DNA of 64,000 nucleotides from Istiophorus platypterus. Taxonomy: Eukaryota > Chordata > Actinopteri > Istiophoriformes > Istiophoridae. Below the pieces are notes generated by a model that did no database searches, had not been told where the DNA came from, and saw only the letters and a program-made list of their open reading frames with translations. The translations under genes were made by a program, and so were the position numbers. Below are positions 10,391 through 23,700 of this stretch, piece by piece. Numbering within the stretch: position 1 is the stretch's first letter; each line of letters starts with the position of its first letter. The DNA is taken from contig CM029123.1 of NCBI GenBank assembly GCA_016859345.1, positions 1,968,501 through 2,032,500 of the forward strand. Reading direction: 5' to 3'.

Positions 10391-11961
10391 ACAAATTTGA
10401 AACCCTGAAAAATGTTTCGGAGAGAAACTGTAAAAAGCGTGTGGCAGTTGTGAAGAAGAAAAACTCAAATACATAATAATGTCTGCAGAGATTTGAATTT
10501 TTTTTAACTTATCAAAACATCATGCAAGCCTTCAAAACGTAAGTTTTATTCTTTTACAATCTTCTACACCTGATTTCAAATTTTCAAACACTGCGTTTCA
10601 CCCTTTCAGATGTTTTTTTCAGTTTCACCTTTTACCCACTTTGTCTCCACTGTTGCAAGAATAGAGACTTATATATGCTTAAAGCATGAAATAAATTAAA
10701 ACTGGAATCTTAAAATTAAAATATTTACCTCTGCATATATGGTAACTTGCTCAGGATATCAACAAAAGCTGTTTCTGGACAGTCAGCATGTATCCTGTGT
10801 AGAAGTCTGCTGTCGTATTGCATAAAAAAAAAATAGAAAATGTGTCTTCAAACTGGATCCCACTATTGTGTCATGATGTTAACCTTCATAAAGTAAGCCA
10901 GTCCATGTCACCTGATGGCTCCCACTACCTATTCCCATTCATCTACCAATGGCCGCCTCACACTCAATGAAGCAAACACTTTGTTGTATTTTGACCATAT
11001 CATTGTTACCTCTGACCTCTGAGGATATGTGAGCAACCATGTCGGTTTGTTTATTTTTCAGTGGATTTACACAAAAATGATTTTGCGCCAAACTTGGTAG
11101 AGGGGTAGGGCCTTGGCCAGGGAAGAATCCATAAATTTTGGGGCAGAGCATTGAAATCTGGTGTATGTTGTTCGAAGCTGAACAAGGCAGTGTGTGTGTT
11201 CTATTGAGCTTTTTCTGGTTAAAAAAAATATTCTTCAGACTCAGAATTGGACAGTTTAAACAAAAAGGATCAAAGTCCAGAACCAGAGATATTCCCTTTT
11301 TTATTCCAAATATTCTTTTTTCTTGTCAAAACCTGGCGCTGACATTACCCACAATGCAACTGGAGGGCAGTAGGGTAGGGGATTGGGTTGCGTTATTCTA
11401 ACAGCAAGTGATCTAGGTTGGAGACTGGAGTCTTCAGTAGATAAGAGGAATGTGTTACAGAGGTCTTGTTTCTAACTCCATATCCCCAGATTTTTTTTAC
11501 ATTTCAGACTTGTAGTCTTCAGACCTAAGTCATGCTGACTCAAGTGACAGCATTTGGACTTTGGTCAGTTGTCAGTGCTCACACTGGAGACATTAAAGGC
11601 GTCATACAACTTTTTTCACATATGCAGTAGTACCTGGAAATGAACATTGAGGTAGAAAATACCTGGAGTTGACCTTTAACCTTTGTGAATTACACTTTCA
11701 AAAAGCTCAGCTACACAGTGATCATAATGATGCTCAACCCCCACCAAAATCTCTCAATTAGAGCATGTTTCAAGCAACTTTTTGAGTCAGTTGTTTATCA
11801 TCACATCGAAAAACAAAGCTGCTGTTGCCTGCATCATTTTGTGGTGAAATCTCCTATTTCCTTAATGAACCTCCCAAAGAAAACACAATCAACTGTGTAA
11901 CTAAGTGAATGGGTTTGAATACCTTCTGGATTCACTGTACAGCCCCTTTTAGTAGACTAAC
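10391..11961. other. 3' side of b4galt6, no further exon recognised
   Basis: The two exons expected after 11962 (about 105 nt, then the terminal exon with the conserved HHH-R-GE-Q-LGR region) were searched for on the minus strand and not found here. A family A fragment ('acttggtagaggggtagggc') lies near 11090-11120. Confidence 0.5.
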
Positions 11962-12084
11962 CTGTTCCACAAGTCATCATCCTCTCCTCCCCAGCCCCAG
12001 AATGCATTGGGAAAGCCATTAATCTTGTGGAACTGCTCCACTGTGAGTCCACTCACACCACCAAAGAATTCGCTGTACGGAAGA
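11962..12084 (-). CDS. b4galt6: b4galt6 coding exon 7 (last one seen)
   Basis: 123 nt encoding LPYSEFFGGVSGLTVEQF and NAFWGWGGEDDDLWN. Acceptor gtttccag|, donor |gttagt. It ends in phase 2, so a further exon is required. None was found in the 12 kb to the left. Confidence 0.95.
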
Positions 12085-15000
12085 CTGGAAACAACAACAA
12101 ACACAAGTTAAACAGACATCTACATGATTTGCATCATTCACTGCATATTCAGTTATGAACCGCATTCATGTCAACTCTCAAGTCTTTTTAATTGCAAAAG
12201 AAGTTCCATGGGACATAAAGAAAATCTGTACTTGTTTCACTATTACATCTATAGCTGATTTTGCTTTAGCAATTTTATATTCTCAAAAAATATCTACTTT
12301 CTGATGATGCACTCACATGTACATGTATTTGTCTAGCTTGGCAGCAAAGTGGCGTGGCATCTGACCGCAGCCGTAGTAGTTTCTGTCATTCTCAGGGATG
12401 TGGTCAACATCGTGGAAGATCAAGCAGTCCCAGTCCAAGTCCTTCATGGCCTCCAGAAAGCCCACGTTAAACAGCATGGCTCTGTTAAAAGGCTGGCTCC
12501 CACTCTAAAGACATACGTACACACACAGACATGCGTATTCAATGAGTCAATGAGCCTGGTGCTGCTATTAAAGAAATAAGTAAATAATATGAAGCTTTGT
12601 TTAATGTCAGGGCCTGCCATCAGTTGCCAAAATGCTTTTAGAACTTTATACATAATCCATGAGCTCAGAACTTTTTCATTCATCTGAGTATTAGACTTGT
12701 AGTTGAACAAAAATGCCTCACCATACACTGCAGTACACACATATACAACAATAGACTGTACCTGTTCAATGACGTAGAAGGCAAACTGCAGCCGCTGTCT
12801 CTGCAGCATGGGGATGAGATGTTGGAAGAGGATGGGGAGATGTTCATGGCGGTTTCTAAATGGAATCAGGATGGCCACCTACAGTGCAAATACTGGAATA
12901 AGAATCAACTGAAAGGAATCCATCTGGTTTCTGTGTTTGTTTTACTTCTCGAAAGAATCCATGCTCATCATATCATCACTAACATTATACTTAAAAACAG
13001 TGAAATCTGTTTCTAGGATATTTCATTTATAAGACTTGTAAAATGCACAGACCAACCTTCCAGCGAGGTCTGCAGTCCTTTGGTTTCCAATGGCCTCCAA
13101 ATTCAATGTCAAAAAACTTGGAGAACTTCAATTCTATTTCCTCCATAGGGATCTCTGTCATGTTTACTTCCATAAGACCCTCTGTGGAGAATTTTTAGGG
13201 GGAGGTTAGTCTCATCAATCAAAACAAAAAACAAAAAAAAAAAACAACCCCCCCTCCCCCACTTAACTGGAAAACAAGGCTGTCACAGGAAAAGGCAAAA
13301 GCTTTTTGTTTTAGGCCTCTGCATGTTTGATGATTCTGTCATCTTTTCAGTCCAAACACGACTTAATTAACTTTATTCTGAGAAAATCATCTTATATAGG
13401 AATGTGTGTGACTAGTCAACTAACGATTCAACGTTGCTGCCCTCCCTCGTCAGTACCAGAAATACTAGTCGTTTTGACCAATTTATAATATTTTATTAAT
13501 TCACAACAGCAGTTGACTGCTGCATCTAAAATGTTACTTAGCTGCCGCCTACTAGCTGGGACTGGCAGACAGTAGCCCCATCTCCTTTGTGTTAGGTAGC
13601 AGTCTACTCACTCATAGAAGGCAATCGCTCTGGGCAGGGGAGGTTCTGGGCATAGGTGAAGTTCTCTGGAAGATACGCAGTTGGCTGAATCAGGTATTCG
13701 CTGGAGTTACTGCCATCAGGGTAGTCTGCAGCAAAAACAACAAACATCGGTCATAACAGAATACTACAAACCGTGTCATCCAAACGGAATGAGTACTTAG
13801 AGGAGACCAGAATATTTTTGTGACACTCAGGAAAAATTACTATTGCAGCAGTTTTACACCTTCGAATTTGGGGCTTTTATAATGTATTTGTTTTTTTTGT
13901 TTTTTTAATTTTATCATGACATACCGTAAATGCTTCTCTTCCTGCTTTAAATTAATGCCATTTTGTGAGCTTACTTGACTAGTGTAGCTCAATGTCTTCT
14001 CGTTGGTGATCGTACCCACATTTCAATTTTTTCTCTTTATTTTCTTAGGTGTAAATATCAGTGGTTTCCTTTAATTCTAATGCAACTGCTATTACTTCAC
14101 TTCAAAAATACCTCTATGCATGTAGATGTTGAACATATTGTTGGGCAGTTTCAGCATATAATTCCATACTACATTAGAGAAAAGTACATATAACTCAGAA
14201 TTTGTACTTATACAAAGATGTGAGTACATGTAGTTGAGTATTTCCACTTGATGCTACTTTAAACTTCAGAGGGAAATATGACTATGACTATGATGATGAC
14301 TATGACACCAAGGCACTCAAAAGAATTCAACAATACCACTTGTCTTTCCAGGTCCCTCTACTTCTCCTCTGTTCTGATCCATGCATCCATAATTTACATT
14401 TGTGGTAACTTTATTATACTCTCTTCTGACCCTGTTCCCATTTTTTAGAGTTCATTACAGCAGAAGTTGTCTCCTTTTTTCCAGAGAAAATCCACCAACT
14501 CTGTTCCGTAGACCTCAAAAAAATCTGTGAAAAACACATGATATACCCCGAGACCCGCTGAACCAAAACTATGGGGCAAAATCATGTTCGCCACCAACTT
14601 AATAATTGCTCTTCCTTCTGGCATCAACTCAGGTGGCTGCCTGTTACCTTAGCACCTGTAACCAGGAGAATATCACAGTGGAAGACAACATCATCTACCT
14701 GCCCCACCATGATTACACTCATGTGGATGATGGTGGGAAGCACATTGATGATTATGTTCCTTGGACATCTCTTGTACATGTAAGCGGACGCTCCACTGGT
14801 GACCTGGGCTACTGACAACCTCATCAACAGGCTATAGATGAGACTGGGGAATAGTATGTCAGAGACAGTGATGATCAGCACAGGGGGTCCTCTGGGGACT
14901 ATCTGCTGTGTCTTCTTGTTTACCCTATAAACCTCCAACTTCTGCTACAGTAGCAGAGACCTCAGCATTCATGGAATAAGATGAGGTTATTCTTGTAATT

Positions 15001-17687
15001 TAACCCATTACTTCCTGTTTTTAACTTTCTACATAATTTCCTTTTTATCTGATCTATTTTCACCTAAGTCCAAAGTATCAGCAAACACTATGTGCTTAAG
15101 CTAAAGTAGGGAACAATGGCTTTAGATCGATCAGCGATATGTGGAACCGACATGCAACTGCAGTAAAAAATTAAATCTTTGTGTCAATAATAAGAAAAAC
15201 ATCACATTACCATGGCTATATAAAGTCTACGGTGTCCAGCTGTTTCTTTCCCACTTGTATCAATGAAGGTAGGCTACGTAACAGAAAAATCTCGCTGTAA
15301 AATGCAATACAATGACTGTTAAGCAATTTCAATTACAACCGAACATTGTAACCTCTATTAAAGGAGAATTGTTGCACAACAGTCAGATTAGACTGCATTA
15401 GTTTTTCCTAGGTGTACCAAATGAACTGCTAACTGAGTTTTTATTTACAATTATCAATTGTATGCTGCTAGTGCCTGATTGGAATTTACTGGTTGCTTTT
15501 GATACCATTTTCACCCAAGAAAAATACTAATGCGTACATGCCTGGTAACCTAAAGATGCTCTTTAATTTAGCACTGATATCTCTATTTCCACAGGTTTTT
15601 TACACAGTATTCAGACCTACTAATTACTTTTATCAGTTAGTGATGGCTTCTCTCTCTCCCTCACACTCTCTTGCTCAGTGTTGACAGGGTATTACTCGTG
15701 ATGAGTAATCAATCAGATAGTGCTGTGGGTGGGACACTGCTCAAGACTAGAGTGGTGACTACACAAAGAGGTGGCTGGGCCAGAGCGCATTTTTAAATTA
15801 ACAAATCGTTTTTGGCAACTGGATTAAAAAAAACAATCAAACAACAAAACAAGATAATGGTAAAAATGCTGAATATCAGATTTAATAAATGGCCAGACCA
15901 ATAAGCCTATGACCCCTGAGCTATAGCACACAATTATAATATTTTGTTTCTTTACTGAACACATCCATTGAACATTCACAGTGGTGGTGGAAGAGGTAAG
16001 TGAACCCTTGGTTTTAATAACTGGTTGAACTTTGTTTTGCGGCAATAACATCAAACATGTGCTTCCAGTAGCTGCAGTTCAGACTTTCACAAACTTCAGG
16101 AGGAATATTGGACCACTCTTCCTTGAGAACAGCTTCAGCTCAGCCATATTCTTAGGATGTCTGGGGTAAACGGTTCTCTAATGTCACTCAACAGCATCTC
16201 AATGGGTTAAGGTCTAGGCTCTGATAGGCCACTCCAAAAGGCAGATTTTCTTTTAAGGTAATAGACTGAATTCATTGTTTCTGGTCAGTGTCCTGCTTCA
16301 TCACCCGGCCTCCACTAAGCTTCAGCTGGCAGGCAGCCACCCTGACATTATCTTCTAAGATACCTTGATAAACTTCAGGAATTAATTTATCCGTTGATGA
16401 TACTGAGTTGTCCAGTCCCAGAGACAGCAAAGCAGCCGCGAATACCATACTTCATCGGGAGCATGTTTTCACATCGGTATGCAGTGCCTGTTTAACACTA
16501 TACAGAGTGCTGCATGTTCTTCCAAAATAATTATACCTTAGTTTAATCAGTCGACAATATATTTTCCTATTAGGACTGTGGAGTAAACTGTTCTTTGGAA
16601 ATATTCAAAACCTGCAGTAGGAATGTTTGCAATTAGTCAGCTAAAAAATGTTGCTACCCTCACTAGTCAGCACTGAAAAACTAGTTGGTTTAACTACATG
16701 TTAATATTTTACTAATGTACAAACCTACTTTATCTGTTGCATCTTAGATGTTACACATCCACCCACCACTAGCTGTGGCTCCAGCCCCAGCACAAAGCAG
16801 CCCCCTCTTCCTGTGCTAACGTCTGTATGTTGTAAACAAGCATGGTTTGGCAGGGTTTTGCTCTAAAAAAATAAGGTTGTATGTATGTCAGAATAAATTG
16901 GCATATAACCACTCAACTGGAACAAACCAGTTGAGTGGTTGACACTGATTACACTGCTAATGTTAGCCACAGCCATCAAATCAATATGACACTGTTTACC
17001 TACAGAGACTGTGTTCCCGCTCAGTTTGAGAAGATAATGCAGCGCAATAAACATCATGGCAATGACTGCGCAAGAAAAGAGATGTCATTTTAAGGATTTC
17101 ATGGTGGTGCTTACACTTTATCATGGAAAAAAATGACAGATGCACAACATTGTTCCAAACACAATTTTTTCGTGCTTTACTACATTTATGAAGGGGGTCT
17201 TTCACTGATTATACCATTTTCATCCATTCATCTATCTCCTCTAGGCATCTCAACTCAGCAGGCAATCCCAGCAAAGTGGATGAGTTGAAGATCATGGTGG
17301 CAGCATCACTGGAGAGACAAATGTGTCCAATAAACAGAGAGCTCTGTGTGTGTGTGTGTGTGTGTCTGCCCACCTGCTGCTTGAAGCTGTTTGCCAGGAG
17401 GACACTGTTGCTAAATAGCCTCATAAAACCCTTAATACAGACGTAATTGCTATTTTTTGTGAGTATATAGAGTTTAAATTGATGATTTTATGTCTGTATT
17501 ATAAATTTTCTAAAAAACTAAAAAAACTTCACATTCCGTGCTGCAATTTCTTGGGGTCTCAACAACTAAATAGTAAGGTTTGAAGTTGATCAAATGACAG
17601 TTTGTTGAGAAAAATAAAAGGACAGATGAGAACACAGTGATCTATTTACATACACACACACACACACACACAAGCACACATATATGT

Positions 17688-17772
<85 letters not shown>

Positions 17773-20700
17773 TGAATGAATAAAAGGATATATATATAAG
17801 TGTAATAAAGTAAGATCTGCATCCTCTATGCCCTTGAGGTGAGGTACTCCGTTTGTGATATAATGTACCTCTTCACCCGCCGTTCAAAGCACTTCATGAC
17901 CAACGAAATCAGTGCTATTGGTTGGATGTCAATCAAGTCTACCGGTCTAGGAGGTTTTGGTACAGGTACAATTGTAGATGTTTTCCATAGGGTAGGGACC
18001 TTGTGAAGGTTAAAGGAAGACGAAAAATGTCAGTGAACACTTGAGCTTTTCAACGGAGTGCTTTAGAACACTTACACGGATGTTGTCAGGACTTGGGCTT
18101 TTCCTTAGGTTCCAGCCTCTAAAAAGGTGAAGGACCTCTGATTCCTTGATGTTTAAGTCAGAAAGGGGGGCAGCCTCAGCATTTTTGCCGCTCACAAAGT
18201 GGAAAAAGAAGTTCTTCAGCGGGTTTGCCCTCTCCAGTCCCTCACTGAAATGCAAGACAAGGATAGGTATTCCTCTGCCCTTGTGTAGAACACTGGTCGT
18301 GGTTTTTATTCCCTGCCATGCCTCTCTGGGATTTCTAGATGCCAAGTTGGCCCTGTCTTTTCTTTGTAGCTGTTCTTTTCCACCTGTATTTTTCTTTTGA
18401 TCTGTCTCTGTATATCCCTTCTAGCTGTTTCATCCTGGTTCCTGAATGCTTTTTTCTTCTGAGTTACAAGATTCTTTAACTTGGAAACCTAAGACTTTTC
18501 ATTAGGATATAATTTTAAGGTCTTGGTAGGCATCACAGAGTTGACACAGAAATTGATTTAACCAGAACCTGCTACAACCTGATTATTAATATCCAGGCTA
18601 TTAAAGACCTCCCACAATGTGCAGTCGAAAAATCCCTGTAGAGTCATCTTGCTGTTGTCTTTCCACACTTTGACAGTCTTTTTTGAGGCTTCTCTCTCTC
18701 TAGCCTGCGATAGCCAGGGCAGAGAAAGATCAGATGCCCCTAGTCCTGGGACCAGGAATGCACTATGGGTATCTTTGACCGTTCTACCGTACATGTCTAT
18801 GGTCTTATTTTTCCTAGAGGGACAGTCAACATACAGATTGTCTGTGTGCAGACACTTTTATAACAGTACAGCTAAAATCTCCAAGAAAAAAAATGGGTGC
18901 ATCAGGGGGAAAGTGACTCAAGTTTCTGTGAATTATTGAGAAGAATCTCAAGTGCCATATTAAAATTTGCCTTTGGATGAACATATACTACAGTGAAGAA
19001 AATTTGAGCAATCTCCCTGAGCAGAGATACACACAGCAGTTCTATGTCAGGGGTATTGAGGTGCTCTCTTACGCCAACTGCCTGACAACACTTGTTCCTG
19101 AGGAGGAGACAGATGCCGCCTCCAAGAGTCTTTCCAGTGATGTTTGAGCTCCAGTCAGCCCTAAACACCAAGAAATATTCAACCTCCACCTCCCTGGACA
19201 CAATGTTGCTGTCCAGCCATGTCCCTGTGATCTTCAAGACACAGGTACTCCAATACTCCCCCAGGTAGTAGATGTTGGCTGACAACTTGTCGGTGTTTTC
19301 TCTCAGAGACTTTGCGCTGGTGTTCAGGGCAGTAGGCAGAGGGAGTTTGATTTTTCAGCCTCTTCAGTCCAAGATGAATAACTCCCTTACATCATCATTT
19401 TTGCTTTCTTTGGGTATATACTCTTTTCAAATTTTTCCTGAGACAGTTTGGTATTGAGTCTATAATGGTTGCATAGTCGGTTGATATGTATTTGCTGTAA
19501 CAATTCTTTATGTGTATTGGATTTCAAAGGTAACACTGCCAGCAATATAGCTGTGGTTGAAGTCCTTGGGCAAGCAAAATGTTTAAAATCACGACAAACA
19601 TTCCAATTGTGCACCAAAACGAAATCCATGGTTGATATTTCAGTGCAGGCAAGGTGCAGAATAAGAAACAATCACATCCATAAAAGCAACACAATGAGAC
19701 GATTAATAAAAAGGGAAAAAGGGAAACATTAAAAAACACAGAAATGTCAAGCGTGAAAGGTGTTGCCACAGACCAGCAGCCTGGAAGCAGGGCTGCTTAA
19801 GGAAGTTTTACCCTTATTTAGTACCCCTTTGTTAGAAATAATCAATCTGCTATTATTAACAGGCTATTTACCACACCCCTGTAAGGTAGCTGTAATTAAA
19901 CCTCTTCTTAAAAAGCCTACCCTTGATCCAGATGTTTTAGCCAACTATAGACCCATATCTAACCATCCTTCTTTCTCTACGATCCTTGAGAAAACTGTCG
20001 CCAACCAGTTGCATAACTTTTGACATAATAAGCTTATTTGAGGATTTTCAGTCAGGATTTTCAGTCAGGATTTAGAAGCATCATAGCATGAGACAGCACT
20101 GGCGAAGGTTATAAATGATCATCTAGCCGCATTGGATAAAGAACTTGTCTCTACACTTGTTACACCTTAGTGCTGCATTTGACACTATTGACCATCACAT
20201 CCTATTACAGGGAATAGAACATTTAATTGGTATTAAAGGGATTTATATAGTCATGTTGAAATGTTAACAATAAATTCTCCATATACTGAAAATTTAGTCA
20301 TGCAGCTCCAAAAGGGTCTGTGCTTTGACCAGTTCTATTCACGTTATATATTCTTCCTTTAGCCAATATATTGGCAAACACCCAGTTGTGCTTTTAAAAT
20401 CAGCCTGATGAAACCAATTAGCTAAACATCAAGCATGTCTTAGACCAGCACCTTATAAAGACCAGCACCTTCCTGCTGTTAAACTCAGACAAAACTAAAG
20501 TTATTGTACTTGGCCTGCAACACCTCAAATGCATATACAATAATATAATCTAGATGGCATTGCCCTGGCTTCCATCATCACTGTTCTCTTTAATCAGAAT
20601 AGTCCAATTACTTCCACAAAAACACTAAACTTCAAGGACTGCTTTTTTTCACCTACATAACATTGTAGGCTTGATTAGTGCAGCTCATTATTATCAGGCT

Positions 20701-23700
20701 GTCCCAACAAAACTTTAGAGTTTGGCTCCCTGTAAAATCCAGAACAAAATTTAAAATCCTCCTCCTCACCTACAAAGCTCTTAATGGCCAGTTACCATCA
20801 TATCTTAAAGAGCTCAAGTACTGTACTACACCACTAGAACTCTGCACTCTACTGTGGAGTTTGGGTCTGGGATGAAGACACCACCTATAGAGTAGGCTTA
20901 AAACCTGTGAAGGTGCAGGTGCCATATTTGTGCAGAACCAACTGTGCACCATCACTTTTTTCATCAATTTTTTTGAAGGTCTTTTGCAAATGGGGGTTCT
21001 AATTTGCCTATCTAGATATCCTATGAACTGTTCTCTCAAAAAGACAAAGACAGATAGGGATTTCTTCATTTATTAGTAGGATTATTTCAAATGTTTTGTT
21101 ATAATGAATGGCACAAACTGCCATACATTTCAGTGACAATTTATTTATGTTAATGTTGTTTGTTGAATTTTATCTAGTGAGTTATTGTCATGTTTCGTAG
21201 GATATCATGTAATGTTCATAATGTAGAGCCAAAGTGCCACACGTCAGTGGCATTTAAAATACAACTTGGTTATTCATGAATATGATAAATGGCTTTCAAA
21301 TGGCTCTTAAATACACACAATATTATTTCAGACAATGTGTAACATTAATGATTAAATTGTGCTGAAATTTGATTGTTTTGTTAGTGTTTTCTTAGTTTTA
21401 GACAACTAGTCTAAATTTAAATTTTCGTCTAATCAACAAGGTAATCAATCTTTGGGAACACCCATACTTTGCAGGGATGGTTTTGTTTGGAGAGCAGTGG
21501 CTTGCTCTATATTGTCCTGTCATGGATAGCATGCACCATGATTTGCATACGGTGTACCTGTATCTTAACTCAGCGGCCACTCCTAAGAAAAGTAGCCACA
21601 GAACTAAATCATCTCCATTTGTGTCTAACTGTGTATTGATGAATATGTAAAATCTCTGAAATGACTTTGTAACCCTTTCCAGCTTTATGCAAATCAACAA
21701 TTCTACTGAGTAAGTCAACTGTAAGTCTACTGACATCCCTTTTATGCAAGGCCTGGATCATATCGGCTGTTTCTTGTGAATAATGAACTAAAAAAGTTTG
21801 AGTGTTTTTTTTTAAGTCAATATAGCTCAAACCCAAATGTCCAATCTAGTTTCATTAATTAAGTAATTAAGTAAGAAAGTAAGTAAATCAGTCAGTCTGT
21901 TAGTCTGCCTGCCTAAAAGCAATCAACTTTCAGCAGTGTGGACAATATGGAGGGAAAGTAAAAATGTCAGATTTTCTTAAGTGAATGTGTTAAGGGGTTG
22001 AAACACACTTGCCAACTGGAGTCCGAATGATGTCTATTAATCTTAAGTACAATTCATACTGTCAGATGGCAGTGGCTGTGTGGGTCAGGCTCTCTGAGCA
22101 GAGGATTCACTCATGTGGCTGCACACAGCACCATCTGGAGATCCACAAACTATAACTGGCAATTTCTTTTTGACTTAATATATTGAATGCAGTCTTTATA
22201 GTTGGTCAAGAAAAACTGCAAGACAATCTCCCATACAGTAATAAGTGTATGTGTGTATCACTTACCTGTTCCATTGACTGTACTGTTCTTGTTGGTGTAC
22301 AATCGGATCATCTGGCCAATGGTTCTTACATTTTCCCTTAACATGATGCCCTGAGCCTGCACCATGAAGAAGTATGTGTTGGCTGATTGAAAGACAGGAA
22401 AAATAAATTTTAGTCTCTTTGAGTTTTTGCATTACATACACTCAGTTATATCTGTCTCATCTAGTACTGTAGGAACACAGGAACAGCTATTACAGGCCCT
22501 CATGTACGAAACACAACCTTACACACAAGCTTCAGTGCAAATTTCCCTCCTTGACGAGGAGGGAGGGAACCAAAATCAGACTTCAACATTATACTTTCTT
22601 AGCATGCAGCAAAATCAGCCATAAATTTTAGCAGTTGCAAGATGGCTAAGCTGTAACGTAAAATTGTCTGGTGATTTGCTGATCTTGTAGGTTTTGTAAT
22701 ATGCCAGTTTCCTTCGACATATCTTGCACTCAAATATTTCAAGGACATCTTTTCAAAGGTTATTCCAGATGCTTGACTTTTTCAACTTCTTGCTAGTGTA
22801 GTTGTAACTTTAAGGCGGTCATGTGGTCATGTCACTGTCCCTGTGTGAGTGCTGCTAATGTTAGATGAGAGCTGTGGCACACAAAACTATCACTGAGAGG
22901 TCTTCATCTGAGAACAACTAATAACAATTAATGTCATCTTTGTTTGTCATCGTTTTATTTGTACAATACCCAGCTGGCTGGAGTTCAGCATAGACAGTGA
23001 GGCAATAATAATAAAAATAATATCAAAAACGCAGCACTTGAATACTGATTTGGACACTGGTTATCATGGCAACAACAGAAACTTTGCAGCTTCAAGGTAT
23101 TTGGGTCAGCCCTTCTTTACACTCAGATGATGCGGTTTCCATTTTAAAAACATAATTTATTCTCAAGCTGAAGCTAGAAACACTAAAAACAGGGTTTAAA
23201 TCATTATTGAACCTACATCAAGTACACAAAAGCAGTCACTGAAACCAGCTTGAACAAAATTAGCAACAATTAAAACAAGAAAATATACATAAAATATGTA
23301 TTAAAGGGTTAAGGCTGTTTAAAAGGTGTCAGATGAACAGACTTCCAATTTTGAAATATTAGCAGGACAGTAAATTTGTAAGATCTCAGTTGTCTAGAAA
23401 ACCTCTCCCTAAACCTGTTAAGGGACTCAGAGGAGGAAAACAAAAACAAAAATTAATAACTGCACTGAGTCAAGGAGCTATGATTAACATAAAAAATTAA
23501 AATTTTGGTTTCTACAATGTCCGTTTGGTTTGCAATGACATTTTAATAATCATGTAAAAAAACGATATCATTTCATTACGGAATAGGAAAGCTTGAGTTA
23601 TCTGTTAAAGAGGGGTTTAATATGGTTTTATTTAAACACTGACAAGAGACATGTGAAGAAGAAGAGCCACCTGAAGAAGCTTGCATCAGTGGGTTTGAAT

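Noticed and set aside
12444..12878. Single 144-codon frame covering b4galt6 exons 5 and part of 6
   Set aside because: It reads through an intron. The conserved text stops at the gtacag donor, and the following residues do not match the family.
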